Position numbers and translations under genes: made by a program
Assembly (NCBI RefSeq): GCF_900157365.1
Contig: NZ_FUEZ01000004.1
Coordinates: 1,041,066-1,105,065, forward strand
Length of the DNA: 64,000 bases
From: Mycobacterium numidiamassiliense
GTDB taxonomy: Bacteria; Actinomycetota; Actinomycetes; Mycobacteriales; Mycobacteriaceae
Direction of reading: 5' to 3'
Part shown: positions 46,721 to 55,454 of the stretch, one piece after another
How positions within the stretch are numbered: position 1 is the stretch's first letter
How the letters are laid out: each line of letters begins with the position of its first letter
The notes under the pieces: generated by a model
Told to the model about the DNA's origin: nothing
What the model saw: only the letters and a program-made list of their open reading frames with translations
Databases searched by the model: none

Positions 46721-47155
46721 ATGACCCGCCGCCTGCGTCCCGGATGGCTGGTGGCGTTCTTCGCCCTGGTGGTTTCGGCCAGCGCCTGGATGCCGTGGCT
46801 CACGACAGCCATCGGTGGCGGCGGGTGGGCCAGCGCCATCGGCGGCAAGCACGGCAACCTGGTTCTTCCGCCCGGGTTCGGTGCGGGCCAGCTCATCGTG
46901 CTGCTGTCATCGATACTGTTGGTGACCGGCGCGATGGTCGCTCGCGGACTGTCGGTGAAGTTCGCTTCGATTGCGGCGCTGGCTATTTCGCTGCTCATCG
47001 TGGCGCTGGTGGCGTGGTACTACAAGCTCAACGTCAACCCGCCGGTGTCGGCGGAATACGGGCTGTACGTCGGTGGGGTCGCAGCGCTGTGCGCCGTGGT
47101 GTTTTCGCTTTCGTCGGTGATCGCTGCGGTGGCCGCCGATCGGTCCCGTCGCTGA
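46721..47155 (+). CDS. Four-helix membrane protein, Rv0912 homologue
   Basis: The 144-residue protein has four membrane helices (LVAFFALVVSASAWMPWL, LIVLLSSILLVTGAMVA, FASIAALAISLLIVALVAWYY and LYVGGVAALCAVVFSLSSVIAAV) and an external loop after the first. Function unknown; it is conserved next to the TA-like pair. It converges on the VOC gene remnant with a 3-bp gap. Confidence 0.85.
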   Translation: MTRRLRPGWLVAFFALVVSASAWMPWLTTAIGGGGWASAIGGKHGNLVLPPGFGAGQLIVLLSSILLVTGAMVARGLSVKFASIAALAISLLIVALVAWYYKLNVNPPVSAEYGLYVGGVAALCAVVFSLSSVIAAVAADRSRR

Positions 47156-47158
47156 GTC

Positions 47159-47641
47159 TCAGGCCGACGGGAACTCGTGCTGGCCCGACATCGAGCTTTC
47201 GCCAGGCTCGTTGACTCCGTACACGAAGGGCGCGAACACGACTTCGCGGCCATCCGGGTCGCGATAGGTGACCGCGCCGGTCGTTTCCCAGTACGGATCC
47301 TGCTCGACAGGTTGCAGCCCCTCCAGTCGCAGGCGGGCGACGGCGGCTTGCTGTGCCTGCCTATCGGGGAAGTACAGGCACAGCTGCTCATGGCGATCGA
47401 CCGCGACGGCATCGACGGCCTCCACGATTTCCATCGTCAGCGGTGAACTGGGCAGACCGAAGATGGCGCCATTGCTGCCGTAGCTCTCCCCGAAAGTCTC
47501 GTACAGCGGCAGCCCCACCAGCTCGCGGTAAAACCGAACGGTGTCGGGGAAGTGCGACGAGCGACGGGCGAAGCGGATCGCTCAGATGGCCGCCAACTCC
47601 GTGGGCCATTGCGTTGATCGGCGAGGTTTCTGGGTGTCCAT
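47159..47641 (-). pseudogene. VOC/glyoxalase-family gene with an in-frame TGA stop
   Basis: From ATG 47641 the frame reads MDTQKPRRSTQWPTELAAI, then TGA at 47582-47584, and then continues in the same frame as AIRFARRSSHFPDTVRFYRELVGLPL to a full VOC repeat ending DPDGREVVFAPF. Relatives of this family begin with just this pattern (WPTxLP-x-I-x-x-RFAR...), so the stop interrupts one original gene at codon 20. A shorter product could start only at GTG 47518, which would cut off the first strand and helix. It occupies about the place of Rv0911 but in the opposite direction. Confidence 0.7.
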
Positions 47642-47662
47642 TCTCAGCTATACCCCAACGGG

Positions 47663-49177
47663 TTACAGCCCGACCGCATCCGCGGGCGAGTCCGCGGTAT
47701 CCCAGCGCCGTAATTCCGACCCTGGCGCCCAGGTCGAATGTGTGCCGCTTGAGATACGCTCTGGCAGTTGGAGTTTGCACACCGGGCCATCGGCCAACCG
47801 GGCGGCGTCGAAGATCACGCAGTACGACGCATCGGCGTTCATGTCGGTGGTCAGGGTAACCAGGTAGCCGTCGTCCTCGCCGGTGGCGCCAAGGCGCGGC
47901 GCCATCGCAGTTTCGCTGCCGTACACGCCTTCTCCAAAGGAGAAGCCTTGCTGTTCCCCGCTGAGCATGTCGTGCTTAACCAGGCCGTCGAACAGAAACC
48001 AGCCCGGCTTGCCGGTCGCGGCATAGGTGTAGCGGTAGCCGCCGGCCGCGTACTCGGGGTTGATGGTGCCGAACTCGGTGATGGAGTCCGACAGCTGCTC
48101 TTCTTTGACGGCGCCGGTCACCAGATTGAAGCGCCAGCGGTGCAGTCGGGACTGCAGCCGGTCCAGCGCCAGGAATCGAAAAAGCTTCTCCCACTTGGTA
48201 CCTCCGGTGTCCAGCGGCTGCGGATCGCCTTCGAAGAAGCCGTCCAGCACGATCTCGTCGCCGTCCTCGTAGGCGTTGACGAAGTGCAGCACGAACGTGG
48301 GGTCCGCCTCGAACCACCGGATGTCGTCGGTCGTGCCGCGACGCGGAAGTATCGCGAAGCGGGACGGAATGTCGGGATAGAAGCGCGGCAGGTGCACGTC
48401 GTGCTCGAGCAGCTTCGGATCCCAGAACAGCGGAAAATCGTTGAGGATCACATAGTTTTCGGTGAACGCCATGTCGTGGGGGAGTCGCGGCCCCGGCAAC
48501 GGGATGTCGACGTAGTGGACCAGTTCGTTGCTGTCGTCGACGACGCCGTAGTGCATGTACGGGTCTTGCTTGCTGTAGTTGAAGAAAAGCAGTTCGCCGG
48601 TCTTGTTGTCCACCTTGGGATGTGCGGACACACCCCAGTCGATCGGGAAGCCTCCGTTCCAGGACTCCTTGCCCAGAGTGTTGGCCGAGTACGGGTCGAC
48701 TCGATACAGATCGCCGCACTGGTAGAAGCTGGTCAGCGCGACACCCCGGTGCACGATGACGTCGGTGCTCGACGCGTCCTTCATCCGGGTGCGAGCACCC
48801 CAGCCCTGCTCGCGCTTGGCCAACTGCACCGGCTCGGCCAAACCCGGCCACAGCGGCTCACCCGCGTCGTTCTCCGCCGCAAAGCCGTCGGTACGGATAA
48901 AACGGTTGCGGTAGAACGCTTTTCCGTCACGGAAGCCAACGACGTGCACCATGCCGTCGCCGTCGAACGGGTGATAGGTCTTCAATGCCGGGTGCAGCGG
49001 GTTCTCCGTGTTGCGCAGGTAGACGCCGTCCAGATCGCGCGGGATTTCGCCCTCGACGGCGACGAGGTCGTCGGCGTCCCATTCCGTGGTCTGCGGTCGC
49101 CACGGACCGGTCCGATACGGGTGGTCGTCGTCTTCGGGCAGGGTCGACAGGAACTTGCCGACGATTTCAACGTCCAT
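47663..49177 (-). CDS. Carotenoid cleavage oxygenase, Rv0913c homologue
   Basis: The 504-residue protein has the seven-bladed propeller fold of carotenoid/apocarotenoid oxygenases: YLRNTENPLHP, FDGDGMVHVVGF. Candidate Fe(II) histidines lie in GVSAHPKVD, LPHDMAFTENY, FVLHFVNAYEDGDEI and SSGTHSTW. It would cleave a polyene double bond with O2. ATG 49177 matches the known start of the M. tuberculosis protein; an ATG at 49183 overlaps the thiolase stop as ATGA. It is co-transcribed with the thiolase-like gene upstream. Confidence 0.92.
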   Translation of the reverse strand: MDVEIVGKFLSTLPEDDDHPYRTGPWRPQTTEWDADDLVAVEGEIPRDLDGVYLRNTENPLHPALKTYHPFDGDGMVHVVGFRDGKAFYRNRFIRTDGFAAENDAGEPLWPGLAEPVQLAKREQGWGARTRMKDASSTDVIVHRGVALTSFYQCGDLYRVDPYSANTLGKESWNGGFPIDWGVSAHPKVDNKTGELLFFNYSKQDPYMHYGVVDDSNELVHYVDIPLPGPRLPHDMAFTENYVILNDFPLFWDPKLLEHDVHLPRFYPDIPSRFAILPRRGTTDDIRWFEADPTFVLHFVNAYEDGDEIVLDGFFEGDPQPLDTGGTKWEKLFRFLALDRLQSRLHRWRFNLVTGAVKEEQLSDSITEFGTINPEYAAGGYRYTYAATGKPGWFLFDGLVKHDMLSGEQQGFSFGEGVYGSETAMAPRLGATGEDDGYLVTLTTDMNADASYCVIFDAARLADGPVCKLQLPERISSGTHSTWAPGSELRRWDTADSPADAVGL

Positions 49178-49179
49178 GG

Positions 49180-50415
49180 TCATCCGCCTTGCGTCGTGCC
49201 GACGACGAAACTTACCGTGGTGGCGGTGCTGCCGCCGAAATTCAGGGTGCCAAAGGTTTTCGCGTTCTCCACTTGATACTCGCCGGCCGCGCCGCTGACC
49301 TGTTTGGCAGCGTCGAGCAGCATGCGCACACCGGATGCCCCGACCGGATGCCCGCCGCCGATCAGCCCGCCGCTGGGATTGATCGGGAGCCGGCCGCCGA
49401 TTTCGATCTCGCCGTTTTCGATGGCCTTCCACGACTCGCCCGGCCCGGTCAGCCCGATGTGGTCGATGGCCAGATACTCACTGGGCGTGAAGCAATCATG
49501 CACCTCGTACCCGTCGACATCGTCAAGCGTCAGCCGTGCGCGGTGCAACGCATCGAGGACCGCGGCCCGCACATGCGGCAGCACGTAGGGAGCCTTATCT
49601 TTCGAGGCGGCGCGGTCCAGTTTTTGCCGCAGGCCCAGGCCGACGGTGCGATGCCCCCAGCCGTCGATGCGCCCGATGGCGCGTGCGGTGGGATGGTCGC
49701 GCAGATAGCCGTCGCTGACCAAGACCAATCCCGCACCGCCATCGGTCATTTGGCTGCAGTCGAAGCGGCGCAGCCGTCCTTCGGTGACCGGGTTGGTGGC
49801 GTCGTCGTCCGTGATCTTGTCGGGGACCGTCCACGCCCGCGTCTGCGCGTTGGGGTTACGCCGCGCGTTGGCGAAGTTCAGCTGGGCGATGGCATGCAGA
49901 TGCTGGTCGTCCAGGCCGTAGCGCCGGTCGTATTCGTCGGCGACTTCGGCGAACATCGACGGCCACAGGTAGCGCGCCCCAGCGCCTTCGTGTCCCGTCC
50001 ACGCGGCGGCGCCGAGGTGCTGGGCGGCGATGTCCCCGGGCACGGTTTTCTCCAACTCGATGCCGACCACCAATGCGGCGTCGTAGGCGCCCGAGCGCAG
50101 ATCGGCCATCGCGGACAGCGCCGCCACACTGCCGGAGGCGCACGCGGCTTCGTGCCGGGACGCGGGGGTGTCCCAGAGGCCGTCGCAGACGGTGGCCGGC
50201 ATGGCCCCGAGGTGCCCCTGGCTGGCGAACATCTCACCGAAGGCATTCGCGACGTGCACGACCCCGATGTCGACGGCATCCACCCCGGCCGCGGCGAGGG
50301 CTCCGTCCACGACTTCGGCGGTCAAGGCCGCGAAGTCGTGGCCCTCTTTGCTGAAATTGCGGGCGAAATCACTTTGGTAGCCGCCCAGAATCCACACGTT
50401 TGCCGAGCCATCCAT
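49180..50415 (-). CDS. Thiolase-like protein, Rv0914c homologue
   Basis: The 411-residue protein has the thiolase fold with the nucleophilic Cys in RHEAACASGSVAAL. Its late motifs are NPSGGLIGGGHPVGASGVRML (catalytic His) and a DCFTPSEYLAIDHIGL loop; the CxG motif of biosynthetic thiolases is replaced. It groups with lipid-transfer/SCP2-type thiolases that act on sterol or lipid acyl-CoAs. It lies upstream of, and coupled to, the carotenoid oxygenase gene. Confidence 0.92.
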   Translation of the reverse strand: MDGSANVWILGGYQSDFARNFSKEGHDFAALTAEVVDGALAAAGVDAVDIGVVHVANAFGEMFASQGHLGAMPATVCDGLWDTPASRHEAACASGSVAALSAMADLRSGAYDAALVVGIELEKTVPGDIAAQHLGAAAWTGHEGAGARYLWPSMFAEVADEYDRRYGLDDQHLHAIAQLNFANARRNPNAQTRAWTVPDKITDDDATNPVTEGRLRRFDCSQMTDGGAGLVLVSDGYLRDHPTARAIGRIDGWGHRTVGLGLRQKLDRAASKDKAPYVLPHVRAAVLDALHRARLTLDDVDGYEVHDCFTPSEYLAIDHIGLTGPGESWKAIENGEIEIGGRLPINPSGGLIGGGHPVGASGVRMLLDAAKQVSGAAGEYQVENAKTFGTLNFGGSTATTVSFVVGTTQGG

Positions 50416-50646
50416 ACCAGCGCACGGTACTCCTGGATGACCCCGGAAATGGCGGACCCGTCGGCTCTCGGGCTGAACCGACGGGACCTAGGTAGGCGCG
50501 TAGGCCGGCCGACGCCCCCACCCAGTTGGGGCATTACCACCCCCACGGCGGGGCAAACATGACGATTCAACTTCGGTGTAGATCTTTACACCCTTGTTGA
50601 ACTGCGAAAATGGGGATAGGTGCTGGTGAGCGCCGCTGAATGGCGA

Positions 50647-52068
50647 TTAGACGGCGCCTTCGATCAGCGCGGTCGGATCGGGTCCGTCCGGTTGCCGGAC
50701 GGCCGGGTCGTGCTGGCTGGTCGGGCCCGAGTCGGCGAGGTCGACGTCGGCCAGATCGATGCCCTTCGTTTCGCGAGCGGCCAATGCGGCCACGGCGCTC
50801 ACCGACGCGGCGCCCGCCAGATACCAGGCGATCGGCACCGCGGATTTGTAGGTCTCCAGCAGTCGAACGGCGATGATCGGGGCCAGCGATCCGGCGAAGA
50901 TCGAGGTGACCTGGTAGCCCAGCGATACCCCCGAATACCGCATTCGGGTCGGAAACATCTCGGCCATGGTGGCCGGCTGCACCGCATACATGAGGCCGTG
51001 GAACACCAGCCCGATGACGATCGCGGACAGGATGAGCGTGTCGCGCCCGCTGTTCATCATCGGGAAGGCGAAGAAGCCCCAGGTGCCTGCGGCCAGCGCG
51101 CCGACGAAATAGACTGGGCGCCTGCCGAATCGGTCGCTGAGATGACCGAACAACGGGATGACCGCGAAATGCACCGCATGGGCGACTAACAGCCACCACA
51201 GGATGGCTTTGGTGTTGGCGTGCACATGCACCTTGAGATAGGTGATGGAGAACGTGACCACCAGGTAGTACATGATGTTCTCGCCCACTCGTAGGCTCAT
51301 CGCGGTGAAAACGCCACGGGGGTAACGCTTTAATACTTCCAGGATGCCGGCGCGAGCTCTCTTGGAGCGCTGCGCTTGTCGCTGCGCTTCGAGGAAGATC
51401 GGGGCGTCGGTGACCTTGGTGCGGATGTAGTAGCCGATCAGAACGACGACCGCGGACAGCCAGAAGGCAATGCGCCAGCCCCAGCTGAGAAAAGCCGCAT
51501 CCGAGAGGGTCGACGTCAGAATCAGCAGCACCGCCGTCGCGAGCATGTTCCCGGCGGGCACACCGGCCTGCGGCCAGCTCGCCCAGAACCCGCGGCTCGA
51601 GTTGGGGCTGTGTTCGGCGACAAGCAGGATGGCGCCGCCCCATTCGCCGCCGACGGCGAAGCCCTGGATGAATCGCAGCGTCACCAGCAATGCCGGGGCC
51701 CAATAGCCGATTTGGGCGAACGTTGGCAAGCATCCCATCAGGAACGTGGACGCGCCCACCAGCACCAGGCTGAGCTGCAGGAGTTTCTTGCGCCCGTACC
51801 GATCGCCGAGTTGGCCGAACACGATGCCGCCGACCGGACGGGCGGCGAAGCCGACGGCGTAGGTTACGAACGCGGCCAGGATGCCGTCGAGATCGCTGCC
51901 GCCTTTGGCGAAGAACACCTTGCCGAAGACCAGTGTGGCCGCCGTGCCGTAGAGGAAGAATTCGTACCACTCGACGACTGTGCCTGCCATGGACGCGGCG
52001 ACCACTCGACGAAGGTAGGTCCTTCCGCTTCCGAATCGCTTGGGCTGCAAGCCGTTACCCACACTCAT
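50647..52068 (-). CDS. MHS-family (KgtP-like) MFS transporter
   Basis: The 473-residue protein has twelve membrane helices. It shows the metabolite:H+ symporter signatures MAGTVVEWYEFFLYGTAA, GGIVFGQLGDRYGRKKLL (loop 2-3) and RFIQGFAVGGEWGGAILL, with the repeat FGHLSDRFGRRPVY in the second half. Such carriers import organic acids, betaine or shikimate by proton symport; the substrate here is unknown. From this gene on the order no longer follows Rv0914c-Rv0920. Confidence 0.92.
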   Translation of the reverse strand: MSVGNGLQPKRFGSGRTYLRRVVAASMAGTVVEWYEFFLYGTAATLVFGKVFFAKGGSDLDGILAAFVTYAVGFAARPVGGIVFGQLGDRYGRKKLLQLSLVLVGASTFLMGCLPTFAQIGYWAPALLVTLRFIQGFAVGGEWGGAILLVAEHSPNSSRGFWASWPQAGVPAGNMLATAVLLILTSTLSDAAFLSWGWRIAFWLSAVVVLIGYYIRTKVTDAPIFLEAQRQAQRSKRARAGILEVLKRYPRGVFTAMSLRVGENIMYYLVVTFSITYLKVHVHANTKAILWWLLVAHAVHFAVIPLFGHLSDRFGRRPVYFVGALAAGTWGFFAFPMMNSGRDTLILSAIVIGLVFHGLMYAVQPATMAEMFPTRMRYSGVSLGYQVTSIFAGSLAPIIAVRLLETYKSAVPIAWYLAGAASVSAVAALAARETKGIDLADVDLADSGPTSQHDPAVRQPDGPDPTALIEGAV

Positions 52069-52268
52069 CGGTCGTCCTCCTCGGCGGGCTGCTCACGTTG
52101 CAGCCCTGACGCTGGCCGATGGGAGCGTACCTGGCCCCGCGAGTTGCCGCAGGAAGTCGGCTTGCTGGTCGTCACAACGCCGGCGGGACATGCCGATGTG
52201 CCCGCCTCGCAGCGACAAGGTGGAGACGTCTTCGCGGCCGCGCCGAGATTGTCGCTGTGAGGCGGGCA

Positions 52269-52523
52269 AAAACCGTCTTGCCTTCCCCGGGTGACGGAAG
52301 TGAAGAGAGTCCGCTGCCTTAACGCTTGGTGGACACGGCGGAGCCGGGAGCGCGGCCGGGGTCGACGGGGGAGCGGACCCCGCTGCCTAAGAGGCGCGAC
52401 GGTGAAAAACCGGTTATCAGATTTGCCATCGGATGAGCTGAAAGCCGGATTGCGACGCGGTCACGGATGCGTACCTATTGAAAGCTCACTAGTCACAAAT
52501 GCCTCAGGCATCACTATCGTCAC
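52269..52523. promoter_or_regulatory. Leader region of the DUF4185 gene with possible hairpins and a palindrome
   Basis: A GGGGTC/GACCCC hairpin (about 52358-52381) is followed by GCCT-aag-AGGC, giving a compact folded leader. A perfect odd palindrome atgcctcaggcat lies at 52499-52511, 12 bp ahead of the ATG, and could be an operator. I considered a c-di-AMP riboswitch but the conserved blocks are not all present. Confidence 0.35.
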
Positions 52524-54068
52524 ATGAGCCCCCTGCAAACGTCAATGCGACGTTTTGGCCCCTGGAAAGGTGTGACATTGTCCGCGATCCTTCGAGGCGC
52601 TTCGCTATCGGTGGCTTCGATGGCGACTATCGCAATGGTCTTTGCGATAGGCCCCGCGCCGACAGCATCCGCCACGCCCTGTGGCGCGCCCGAAGCCAAC
52701 GTGGAACCTCCACCGAGGCAGGAGATACCCGCGCCCCAGCCGGTCGTCCAACCGCCAACGGGACGCAGGCCCACTCACACGAATGACTCGGCGCCGCTGC
52801 CCAAGTTGGGTCCGCTGATCTCGTCATTCCTCAAGCCGACCGTTCCGGGGCAGAAGTATTCGGCGCCGATGGTGCCGCAAGCTGGGGTGGTTCCGCCTCA
52901 GCCCAATCCGCCGACGCCGGGCCTCCCTCAGGGCCCGAATGCCACCCAGCTGCAGCCGAATGCGGCCGCAGTGCCACCGCAGCCCGCGCCCCAGCCGGCG
53001 CCGGGACCGGCTCCCGCGTCCATCGCGGGTGCGCCGACGTCGCTCGTCGACTGGGTGACCGGCCCGAACGGGCCCAACAGGACGCTGCAACGTTTCGGTA
53101 TTTCCGGTACCGACCTCGGCATCATCTGGGACAACGGCGATCCCGCTAACCGCCAGGCGCTCATGGCCTTTGGCGACACCTTCGGCTACTGCAAGGTCCG
53201 GGGGCAGGAATGGCGCTACAACGTCCTGTTCCGCAGCAACGACCACGACCTGAACCAGGGAATCCATATCGCCGACGGTGTGCCCAGCAACAACTACTCC
53301 GGTTCACCGGTGTGGGCCAACGGCCTCTCCAAGCAGGTCGTCAACAGTATCCACAAGGCCGGGCACGAAACGGGAATCATTCCGACGTCGGCAATTTCGC
53401 TCGGCAGAACCCAGTACATGAACTACATGTCCATCCGGCAGTGGGGCCGCGACGGAGAATGGACGACGAACTACTCGGCCATCGCGAGGTCCAACGACAA
53501 CGGGCAGAACTGGGGGATCTTCCCCGGGAGTATCCGCACGGCGTCGGGAGATGCGGTGCCGGGCGCCGGGTTCACCCCGGGCAACGAGAACTTCCAAATG
53601 GGTGCGTTCATGAAGGGGAACGACGGCTACCTCTACAACTTCGGGACGCCGTCGGGACGTAGCGGCGCGGCGTTCCTGTCGCGCGTTCCCCCGAGCGCTG
53701 TGCCGGACCTGACCAAGTACCAGTACTGGAACGGCGACAACGGCGGGCACTGGGTCCCGAACAATCCGGGGGCGGCGACGCCGATTTTCCCGGGCCCGGT
53801 GGGCGAGATGTCGGCCCAATACAACAGCTACCTCAAGCAGTACCTGGTGCTCTACACCAACGGTGGCTCAAACGACGTGGTGGCACGGACGGCGCCGTCG
53901 CCGGAAGGGCCATGGAGTCCGGAGCAGCCGCTGGTGTCGTCGTTCTCGATGCCGGGTGGTATCTACGCGCCGATGATTCACCCGTGGTCGTCGGGCAGGG
54001 ACCTGTACTTCAACCTCTCGTTGTGGTCGGCCTACGACGTGATGCTGATGCACACCACCCTGCCCTAG
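52524..54068 (+). CDS. Secreted DUF4185 protein (GH183-type endo-D-arabinanase family)
   Basis: The 514-residue protein has a signal peptide (VASMATIAMVFAIGPAPTASA, cleaved near residue 50) and a Pro-rich linker (about 55-165). The DUF4185 propeller domain (about 170-510) has GTDLGIIWDNG, ALMAFGDTFGYCKVRG, YSGSPVWANG and GGIYAPMIHPW. DUF4185 members have been shown to cut D-arabinan of mycobacterial arabinogalactan/lipoarabinomannan and form family GH183, so a cell-wall remodelling role is likely. Catalytic carboxylates probably include the early Asp residues of the GTD and GDTFG motifs. Expected to act outside the cell. Confidence 0.85.
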   Translation: MSPLQTSMRRFGPWKGVTLSAILRGASLSVASMATIAMVFAIGPAPTASATPCGAPEANVEPPPRQEIPAPQPVVQPPTGRRPTHTNDSAPLPKLGPLISSFLKPTVPGQKYSAPMVPQAGVVPPQPNPPTPGLPQGPNATQLQPNAAAVPPQPAPQPAPGPAPASIAGAPTSLVDWVTGPNGPNRTLQRFGISGTDLGIIWDNGDPANRQALMAFGDTFGYCKVRGQEWRYNVLFRSNDHDLNQGIHIADGVPSNNYSGSPVWANGLSKQVVNSIHKAGHETGIIPTSAISLGRTQYMNYMSIRQWGRDGEWTTNYSAIARSNDNGQNWGIFPGSIRTASGDAVPGAGFTPGNENFQMGAFMKGNDGYLYNFGTPSGRSGAAFLSRVPPSAVPDLTKYQYWNGDNGGHWVPNNPGAATPIFPGPVGEMSAQYNSYLKQYLVLYTNGGSNDVVARTAPSPEGPWSPEQPLVSSFSMPGGIYAPMIHPWSSGRDLYFNLSLWSAYDVMLMHTTLP

Positions 54069-54176
54069 TCACTCCGCTTCAAATGAACTGTGCGAGAACA
54101 GGGATTGCCGACGTCTGGCTTTTCCGGCTCCCGGCGACGTAAGTTGCTGGCAGGGGGTTCGGAGAACGGAGTCGTC

Positions 54177-54545
54177 ATGTCTGGTCCGACTCACAGGATG
54201 CGCTCGTCTCGCTGGCTGGCCGGACTGACTGTGCCCGTTCTCGTCGGCGCTGCTGTGGTTGCCAGCAGCGGGACTGCGACGGCCGATCCCGTCAACGATG
54301 CATACCTCGCTCAGCTGCGTGCCGTCGGCCTTAATTGGCCGCCGGGGCACGACGCGGCCATGATCGGGATGGCGCAACTCATCTGCGACGACCTCGGGTG
54401 GGGGTATACCCCGGATCGCATCGCGCAGGACGTCCACGCCAACCTGGACCCGAGGGGCATCAGCATCGGGGACGTCGGATCAATGGTGGGCCTGGCGCAC
54501 CAGACCTATTGCCCCAATCAGAGGTGCTGGGCCCCGCACTGCTAG
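54177..54545 (+). CDS. Secreted DUF732 protein
   Basis: The 122-residue protein has a signal peptide (LAGLTVPVLVGAAVVASSG, cleavage at ATA-DP) and a DUF732 domain (DAYLAQLRAVGLNWPPGHDA, AQLICDDLGWGYTPDRIAQ, GLAHQTYCPNQ), with four Cys. These small exported proteins are numerous in mycobacteria; no function is known. GGAG lies upstream of ATG 54177. Confidence 0.85.
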   Translation: MSGPTHRMRSSRWLAGLTVPVLVGAAVVASSGTATADPVNDAYLAQLRAVGLNWPPGHDAAMIGMAQLICDDLGWGYTPDRIAQDVHANLDPRGISIGDVGSMVGLAHQTYCPNQRCWAPHC

Positions 54546-54700
54546 CGGATTGCCGCTGCATTCGCGCGAACTCGCCCACGAGGGTTGATGACGATGCGGC
54601 CGCGAGTGCGAGTTGGGGCCGACTTCCTCTCTCGGAACTGGCGGTCGCGATCACCCGAGAAGAAAGGTTTGATTTAGCGCGATTTGGTCGACCCTTCTTC

Positions 54701-54961
54701 GTGAAACCCGATGTCGCCCAAGCCATGCAGTTGGTCCGCGCATTGAGGTATCAGCTGCAGGAGATGGCAGCCCAGTTGGCCCAAGTGGAGCGCCAAGATG
54801 TCACCGCCATGAGGAAGCGCCGTGCATCCGCAGTGCGCTCGCACGCAGCCGCGCTGCGCCGAGACATCACCGAAGCACAAGCGCTCATCGATCAGCTGCA
54901 GCGTCGCTACCTGAGCAGCGACGAGCGCGCGCACCAGCATCCCGGCGGTCGACAGCGCTAA
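54701..54961 (+). CDS. Small coiled-coil protein
   Basis: The 86-residue product is almost entirely amphipathic helix (LVRALRYQLQEMAAQLAQVE, AVRSHAAALRRDITEAQALIDQLQRRYL), a likely antiparallel coiled coil. GTG 54701 and ATG 54725 are both possible; the frame is open further upstream (RLPLSELAVAITREERFDLARF) and the true start may be earlier. No ribosome-binding site decides it. Family not recognised. Confidence 0.5.
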   Translation: MKPDVAQAMQLVRALRYQLQEMAAQLAQVERQDVTAMRKRRASAVRSHAAALRRDITEAQALIDQLQRRYLSSDERAHQHPGGRQR

Positions 54962-55454
54962 GCCGTTGCACGACCGCCAAGCCAACAACAACGAACTTTA
55001 TCGGCAGCCGAAACCTCACTACCACAAGTGTTCTCGCAAACTACTACCACAAGTGTTCTCGAAATCCGCCGGCCTTCTGGCGGGCCTTCGCCGTGCTTTC
55101 GGCCGCGCGGGCCGCTCTGCTTGCGCCTCTTTCTCGGCAACGCGCGTTGCGCGTCACTGTGAGGTCGCTCACTCCGGCGGGGGCATGTTGTTGACCCCGG
55201 TAGCCGACCATCACGACCAACGGGGCAGGGCAGCGTCGCGGTTCAGTGCCATATCAAACCGTGCACCGACAGGTGGGGCCCTTGGTCCGAAGGCCGCGTC
55301 CAGTCTTCCGCCGGTGTGAGAAGCCATGGCCTGGGTATCCCGGGGCGGTGTTCTCCAGTCGGCGCCGTTTCAACGAGTTGGCCAGCGCACCCGCCGCTCG
55401 TCTCGTCAGTTTGCTGGGAGCGTGCCTGGTTGCCGTGAACCTGCGGGCACGGTG
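54962..55454. other. Intergenic region before malQ with direct repeats
   Basis: About 490 bases without a supported gene. It holds the two direct repeats at 55018-55061 and a GC-rich stretch (55070-55115) that could fold as a terminator. The malQ frame is open from 55326 but has no family similarity before 55455. Confidence 0.4.
55018..55061 (+). repeat. Two 19-bp direct repeats, 25 bp apart
   Basis: actaccacaagtgttctcg occurs at 55018-55036 and again at 55043-55061 without mismatch. The 25-bp period is not a whole number of helical turns. It may be a repressor-binding pair or a slippage product; no gene starts within 380 bp. Confidence 0.75.

Noticed and set aside
47768..50562. Two long plus-strand frames opposite the carotenoid oxygenase and thiolase genes
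   Set aside because: Shadows of genes with clear motifs on the minus strand.
52320..52420. Possible c-di-AMP (ydaO-type) riboswitch
   Set aside because: GC-rich hairpins are present, but the conserved blocks of the class cannot be aligned in order; kept only as a possible leader structure.
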